Below, one piece after another: positions 11,843 to 15,031 of a DNA stretch of 15,031 bases. Every line of letters begins with the position of its first letter. Positions within the stretch are counted from its first letter, which is position 1. The notes beneath the pieces were generated by a model. The model was not told where the DNA came from. It made no database searches and was given only the letters and a program-made list of their open reading frames with translations. The stretch comes from Microbacteriaceae bacterium (GTDB lineage Bacteria > Actinomycetota > Actinomycetes > Actinomycetales > Microbacteriaceae): assembly GCA_023254555.1 (NCBI GenBank), contig JALRLI010000025.1, positions 1 to 15,031 on the forward strand, written 5' to 3'. Made by a program: the position numbers and the translations under genes.

Positions 11843-13060
11843 ATGCGCCAAATCACCCAGTCAAGCAAGCTCGCAGGGGTGCGCTATGACGTGCGCGGGC
11901 CGATTCTGCAAGAAGCCGAGCGGCTAGAGCGCGCAGGCCAGAGCATCCTGAAGCTAAACATCGGCAACCCAGCTCCCTTCGGCTTTGAGGCGCCGCCTGA
12001 GTACATCGAGGCAATCGAGCGGGCTCTGCCTATCGCGCAGGGGTACAGCGATTCGCGTGGTGTGCCAGTGGCCCGCGAGGCGGTGGCACGCTTTTACTCA
12101 GAGCTCGGCTTGGCCAACATCAGCCCTGATGACGTTCTGCTCGGCAATGGCGTGAGTGAGCTCATCTCGCTCGTGTTGCAGGCACTCATCAGCCCCGGCG
12201 ATGAGATTCTGGTGCCAGCACCTGACTATCCACTCTGGACTGCGCAGGTCACGCTCTCGGGCGGTCGTGCCGTGCATTACCCATGCGACGAAGCAAACGG
12301 GTGGATGCCCGACCTTGCTGCCATCGAAGCGCTCGTCACCGATCGCACCAAAGGCATCGTGCTGATCAACCCGAACAACCCAACGGGTGCCGTCTACTCA
12401 GCAGACCTCGTCAAAGGATTCGCCGCACTCGCAGAACGTCACGGGCTCGTGCTGATGGCAGACGAAATTTATGATCGCATCTTGTACGAGGGTGCGGCCC
12501 ACGAGCATGCCGCATTACACGTCACCGAGACGCTCTGCCTCACCTTCGGCGGGCTCTCGAAAGCGCAGCGTGTTGCCGGGTATCGCGCGGGTTGGCTTGT
12601 TGCCTCGGGAAACCGCGAACGGGCATCCGACTTTCTCGAGGGGCTGACGCTGCTCGCAAACATGCGAATGTGCTCAAACGTGCCTGCGCAATATGCGATA
12701 CCGGTGGCGCTTTCGGGCGAGTCATCTATCGATGCCATGTGTGCACCGGGTGGTCGCTTGCGCGAGCAACGCGATATTGCGCATCGGTTGCTTACCGAAA
12801 TCGAGGGTGTTGACTGTGTGCTTCCGGGGGGTGCGATGTACCTGTTTCCACGTCTTAATCCCGAGCGCTACCCAATCGATGACGACCAGCATTTTGTGAT
12901 TGAACTGCTGCGCGCGACGAACGTTTTGGTCACGAACGGACGCGGCTTCAACCTGCCAACGCCAGACCACCTGCGCTTTGTCACGCTGCCTGAGGTTTCG
13001 GTGCTGACTGAGGCAATCGGTCGCATTGCCGGGTACCTCGATTCGGTGCGAATCGACTAG
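11843..13060 (+). CDS. alaA: AlaA-type PLP-dependent alanine aminotransferase
   Basis: A 405-residue fold-type I aminotransferase (class I/II). It follows E. coli AlaA closely: YDVRGPILQEAERLE near the start, LKLNIGNPAPFGF, LVPAPDYPLWTA, the NPNNPTGAVYS motif, D-E-I-Y-D, and the PLP-binding lysine K240 in G-G-L-S-K. AlaA-type enzymes convert pyruvate and glutamate to alanine and 2-oxoglutarate. Length and all motifs are intact. The start is supported by a -10 at the leaderless position. It converges on the carboxypeptidase gene with 19 bases between stops. A slightly different amino-acid preference cannot be excluded. Confidence 0.95.
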   Translation: MRQITQSSKLAGVRYDVRGPILQEAERLERAGQSILKLNIGNPAPFGFEAPPEYIEAIERALPIAQGYSDSRGVPVAREAVARFYSELGLANISPDDVLLGNGVSELISLVLQALISPGDEILVPAPDYPLWTAQVTLSGGRAVHYPCDEANGWMPDLAAIEALVTDRTKGIVLINPNNPTGAVYSADLVKGFAALAERHGLVLMADEIYDRILYEGAAHEHAALHVTETLCLTFGGLSKAQRVAGYRAGWLVASGNRERASDFLEGLTLLANMRMCSNVPAQYAIPVALSGESSIDAMCAPGGRLREQRDIAHRLLTEIEGVDCVLPGGAMYLFPRLNPERYPIDDDQHFVIELLRATNVLVTNGRGFNLPTPDHLRFVTLPEVSVLTEAIGRIAGYLDSVRID

Positions 13061-13083
13061 AGGCGCCGAGCGTGCGCCGCTAG
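13057..13083. terminator. Symmetric hairpin spanning both stop codons of the convergent pair
   Basis: CTAG (13057-13060) and GGCGC (13062-13066) pair with GCGCC (13074-13078) and CTAG (13080-13083): nine pairs with one A-G mismatch and a 7-base loop. The TAG stop codons of the aminotransferase (plus) and carboxypeptidase (minus) each lie in the outer CTAG arms. There is no T-run on either side, so activity as a bidirectional terminator is only a suggestion. Confidence 0.45.
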
Positions 13084-14324
13084 CGCATCCAACCCCACAC
13101 GGCGAATGGGTGCGTCAGTCGCCACCAGCCGTCTGGTTCTGGGATTGATTCGGCGAGCACCACCGGCAGCGAAATCTTGCCCGTTGGGGTTGCAATGTTG
13201 AGAAGGCCAATCTTGTCGCCCGCGTTCATGCCCGCTCGAACCTCACCGAACACGGCTTTACGCTTGGCCGCTTCGTCGAGGGTCAACACCGTTGACGCAG
13301 AACCCTTCACGAGCAGCTGAACCTCGGCTCCGTTCCACAGTGTTGCATCGCCCACGACCTCGCCGTCAGTAGCCACCGTTACCTCTTGCACGTCACCGGC
13401 AACCCCCGCAATCAGTGCCTCGTTGACCGCGATACGCGCCTCGGCGCTGGGTTGGCCGAGCGTCGTGATCACAAATGTGACGGTGCGATCGCCAACCGTG
13501 ACATCGCGCGCAAGCATCAGGTTGCGACCCGCTGAGGTGGTGCCGGTTTTCATACCGCGCACTCCGCTTTCACCTAGGAAGAAGTTCGAGTTCTTGATCG
13601 TGCCAATGCCTGGAATCTCGGCGGTTTGCTGGGCCATGATCTCAGCCAACACCGGATATGCCAGTGCGAGTTGCCCAATTTGGGAGAGATCTGACGCGGT
13701 AGCCACGTTGTTGAGGTCAAGGCCCGACGGCTCATTCAAGCGGATGCTCTCAAGCTTGTGCTTGTCAAAATAGGCTTGCGCCTCTTTGCGAAAGGTCTCC
13801 ATCGAACCGAAGATCCAATCAACGTAGCTCAGCGCATAGTTGTTCGCCGACGGCAGCATCATCAGCTGCATCATCTGGTAGCGGGTGAGTTTGACGCCCT
13901 CAACAACCGGAGCCGTTGAGCCGTCTTGGGCAAGCACCTGCCGGTAATAGCCGACATCTTTGGCGCCGAGCGTGTAGGTCGCTTTATCGTTCGGGTCATA
14001 TGGATGCGCATCCAGCGAAACCACAATCGTAATGAGTTTCGCCAAGCTCGCCATCACGGTTTCAGCGTTGTTGCCGTTGCTTCGTAACCCCGAGCCCTGA
14101 GTTGTTTTGGCGTCGATCCACACCGCTATCGAGCTGGGCTCAGCAGGCCAGGGTAATTCAACCTCATCGATGGAGACGGTTGCCGCTGCCCCTTGTGCTG
14201 AGTTCGTTGAGGCCGCTGGTATCGCCGCTGTCAGGGTTGAGACTGTGTACGCGAGAACGAGTATCACGAGGAGGGCGGATGCCAGAGGCAGTAGCCGTTT
14301 GCGCAGGCGCTCTCGTCGTTCCAT
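13080..14324 (-). CDS. D-alanyl-D-alanine carboxypeptidase (peptidase family S11, low-molecular-weight penicillin-binding protein)
   Basis: A 414-residue cell-wall enzyme that trims the terminal D-alanine of peptidoglycan stem peptides. The N-terminus (RRERLRKRLLPLASALLVIL) is a basic stretch plus one hydrophobic helix, acting as signal or membrane anchor. All three active-site motifs are present: S93-L-A-K96 with nucleophile S93, S159-A-N161, and K259-T-G261. The last 130 or so residues form a beta-rich domain as in the PBP5 family and end in a Trp-rich tail (GWWRLTHPFAVWGW). The substrate-facing domain is outside the membrane. It is divergent from the M20 peptidase. TAGGCT on the minus strand, seven bases before ATG 14324, supports this start. 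Confidence 0.93.
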   Translation of the reverse strand: MERRERLRKRLLPLASALLVILVLAYTVSTLTAAIPAASTNSAQGAAATVSIDEVELPWPAEPSSIAVWIDAKTTQGSGLRSNGNNAETVMASLAKLITIVVSLDAHPYDPNDKATYTLGAKDVGYYRQVLAQDGSTAPVVEGVKLTRYQMMQLMMLPSANNYALSYVDWIFGSMETFRKEAQAYFDKHKLESIRLNEPSGLDLNNVATASDLSQIGQLALAYPVLAEIMAQQTAEIPGIGTIKNSNFFLGESGVRGMKTGTTSAGRNLMLARDVTVGDRTVTFVITTLGQPSAEARIAVNEALIAGVAGDVQEVTVATDGEVVGDATLWNGAEVQLLVKGSASTVLTLDEAAKRKAVFGEVRAGMNAGDKIGLLNIATPTGKISLPVVLAESIPEPDGWWRLTHPFAVWGWMR

Positions 14325-14331
14325 CGAACTA

Positions 14332-14337
14332 AGCCTA
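14332..14337 (-). promoter_or_regulatory. Candidate -10 box of the carboxypeptidase gene
   Basis: On the minus strand TAGGCT (TAnnnT) is followed by seven bases and ATG 14324, predicting a leader of no more than a base. No Shine-Dalgarno sequence is visible. The divergent gap of 76 bases also holds an inverted repeat CCAGCC/GGCTGG (14350-14355 and 14369-14374). Confidence 0.4.
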
Positions 14338-14388
14338 GGTGACGAGGTGCCAGCCGGGGCGTTACCGGGGCTGGGTTCAGCGGGCTTC

Positions 14389-14394
14389 TAGAAT
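14389..14394 (+). promoter_or_regulatory. Candidate -10 box of the M20 peptidase gene (leaderless)
   Basis: TAGAAT, one base from TATAAT, is followed by six bases (CGAGGT) and ATG 14401, so transcription should start at the start codon. GAGG is present but only one base from the ATG, too close to work as a usual Shine-Dalgarno. Confidence 0.55.
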
Positions 14395-14400
14395 CGAGGT

Positions 14401-15031
14401 ATGCATTTTTTGCCGCCGGCAGAGCAACTCGACGCTACCGCGGTCGAGCTCCTGCAGTCTCTAATTCGCCTCGGTAGCGTGAATGACGGCTCAGTCGAAT
14501 CCGGCCATGAAATTCGAGCGACCAAGTTTCTCGAGCAATTCTTCGCCGATATTTCGGGCAGCATAGAGCTCACAGTGCTCGAGTCCGCGCCGGGCCGGGC
14601 ATCCCTCATCGCGAGACTTCCTGGTTCACAACCAAACTCGAGGTCTCTCGGTTTGGTCGGACACCTCGACGTCGTCAGCGCAGACGCGACTCAGTGGCAA
14701 CATGACCCCTTCGGTGCCGAACTCGTTGACAGCGAGATTTGGGGCAGGGGAGCGGTTGACATGCTGTTTCTCACCGCGATTTACGCGACCCTGTTTCGCG
14801 AATTCGCTCGCGCGGCAGCCAAGGGTCAGCGACTCGCTGGCGACCTCGTCTTCATGGGAGTCGCTGATGAAGAGGGCGGCTCGAATCTTGGTATGAAGTG
14901 GCTCGCTGAGCATCATCGCGAGTTGATCAGGGTCGACGAGGTACTCACCGAAGCCGGAGGCATGCGCATCGGCGAACACGTGGCGGTAAGCGTCGCCGAA
15001 AAAGGCTCTGCGGGTCGCAGGCTGCACCTTA
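14401..15031 (+). CDS. M20-family metallopeptidase (ArgE/DapE/ACY1-like), N-terminal part; 3' end outside window
   Basis: The first 210 residues of a zinc-dependent amidohydrolase or peptidase; the frame runs off the right edge. Motifs in order: G-H88-L-D90-V-V (metal ligand plus general M20 Asp), G-R-G-A-V-D120-M (bridging Asp) and A-D-E157-E158-G-G (catalytic and metal-binding glutamates). The stretch W-x-x-D-P-F-G between the first two is typical. M20 members remove acyl groups or cleave peptides; DapE/ArgE and carboxypeptidase-type substrates cannot be told apart from this part. ATG 14401 is chosen because TAGAAT sits at the leaderless -10 position. Divergent from the carboxypeptidase gene; no further functional link seen. 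Confidence 0.92.
   Translation, partial: MHFLPPAEQLDATAVELLQSLIRLGSVNDGSVESGHEIRATKFLEQFFADISGSIELTVLESAPGRASLIARLPGSQPNSRSLGLVGHLDVVSADATQWQHDPFGAELVDSEIWGRGAVDMLFLTAIYATLFREFARAAAKGQRLAGDLVFMGVADEEGGSNLGMKWLAEHHRELIRVDEVLTEAGGMRIGEHVAVSVAEKGSAGRRLHL

Noticed and set aside
1..15031. CRISPR arrays, insertion sequences, integrases, prophage genes, tRNA or rRNA genes.
   Set aside because: No regularly spaced repeats, transposase or integrase motifs, or tRNA-like folds were recognised when reading both strands; the accessory content is limited to the toxin-antitoxin module and the YqaJ-type nuclease.

Overview
The window looks like chromosomal DNA of a moderately GC-rich Gram-positive actinomycete, most likely a member of the Microbacteriaceae or a close relative. 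The grounds are a CtpE-type P-type ATPase, a PhoP/TrcR-like two-component pair, a class Ib nrdHIEF operon with paired NrdR-type boxes, and a repeated pattern of -10 hexamers placed exactly where a leaderless transcript would need them. The order is assigned from protein and promoter style, not from any search, so the exact genus is open.

Layout. Bases 2-1189 are the 3' part of a CtpE-like cation ATPase. It converges, with a 14-base overlap, on a standalone YqaJ-type PD-(D/E)XK nuclease (1176-1856, minus). Divergent from the nuclease is a response regulator (1892-2602) followed by its sensor kinase, whose N-terminus appears to carry a +1 frameshift (natural start about 2595; intact frame from 2692 to 4251). 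Next is the ribosomal stalk operon rplJ-rplL (4448-5428), with an L10-type leader, an attenuator-like hairpin and a strong intrinsic terminator. A type VII toxin-antitoxin module follows: an HTH-MNT fusion antitoxin (5550-6059) and a HepT ribonuclease (6056-6406). The toxin gene overlaps rlmH (6403-6861) by four bases, so a 23S rRNA methyltransferase gene has become the third cistron of a toxin-antitoxin operon.

A small hypothetical protein (6961-7281) and a small XRE regulator (7282-7587, minus) meet tail to tail with no base between them. The roughly 335 bases up to 7922 are gene-free but rich in signals: DnaA-box-like sites, phased A-tracts, two NrdR-type boxes 32 bp apart and the nrd promoter. 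The nrdHIEF operon (7923-11786) encodes a complete class Ib ribonucleotide reductase system: electron donor, flavodoxin, catalytic and radical subunits. Last come an AlaA-type aminotransferase (11843-13060), a convergent D-alanyl-D-alanine carboxypeptidase (13080-14324, minus) and the 5' part of an M20 metallopeptidase (14401 to the window end).

Most of the window is housekeeping: translation, deoxynucleotide supply, amino-acid metabolism, cell wall. The accessory element is the toxin-antitoxin module wedged between rplL and rlmH. No insertion sequence, prophage, CRISPR array, tRNA or rRNA was seen. The most notable structural themes are the leaderless promoters at six or seven gene starts, the palindromic operator/promoter of the toxin-antitoxin module, the coupling of rlmH to the toxin, and the DnaA-box-like cluster in front of nrd.
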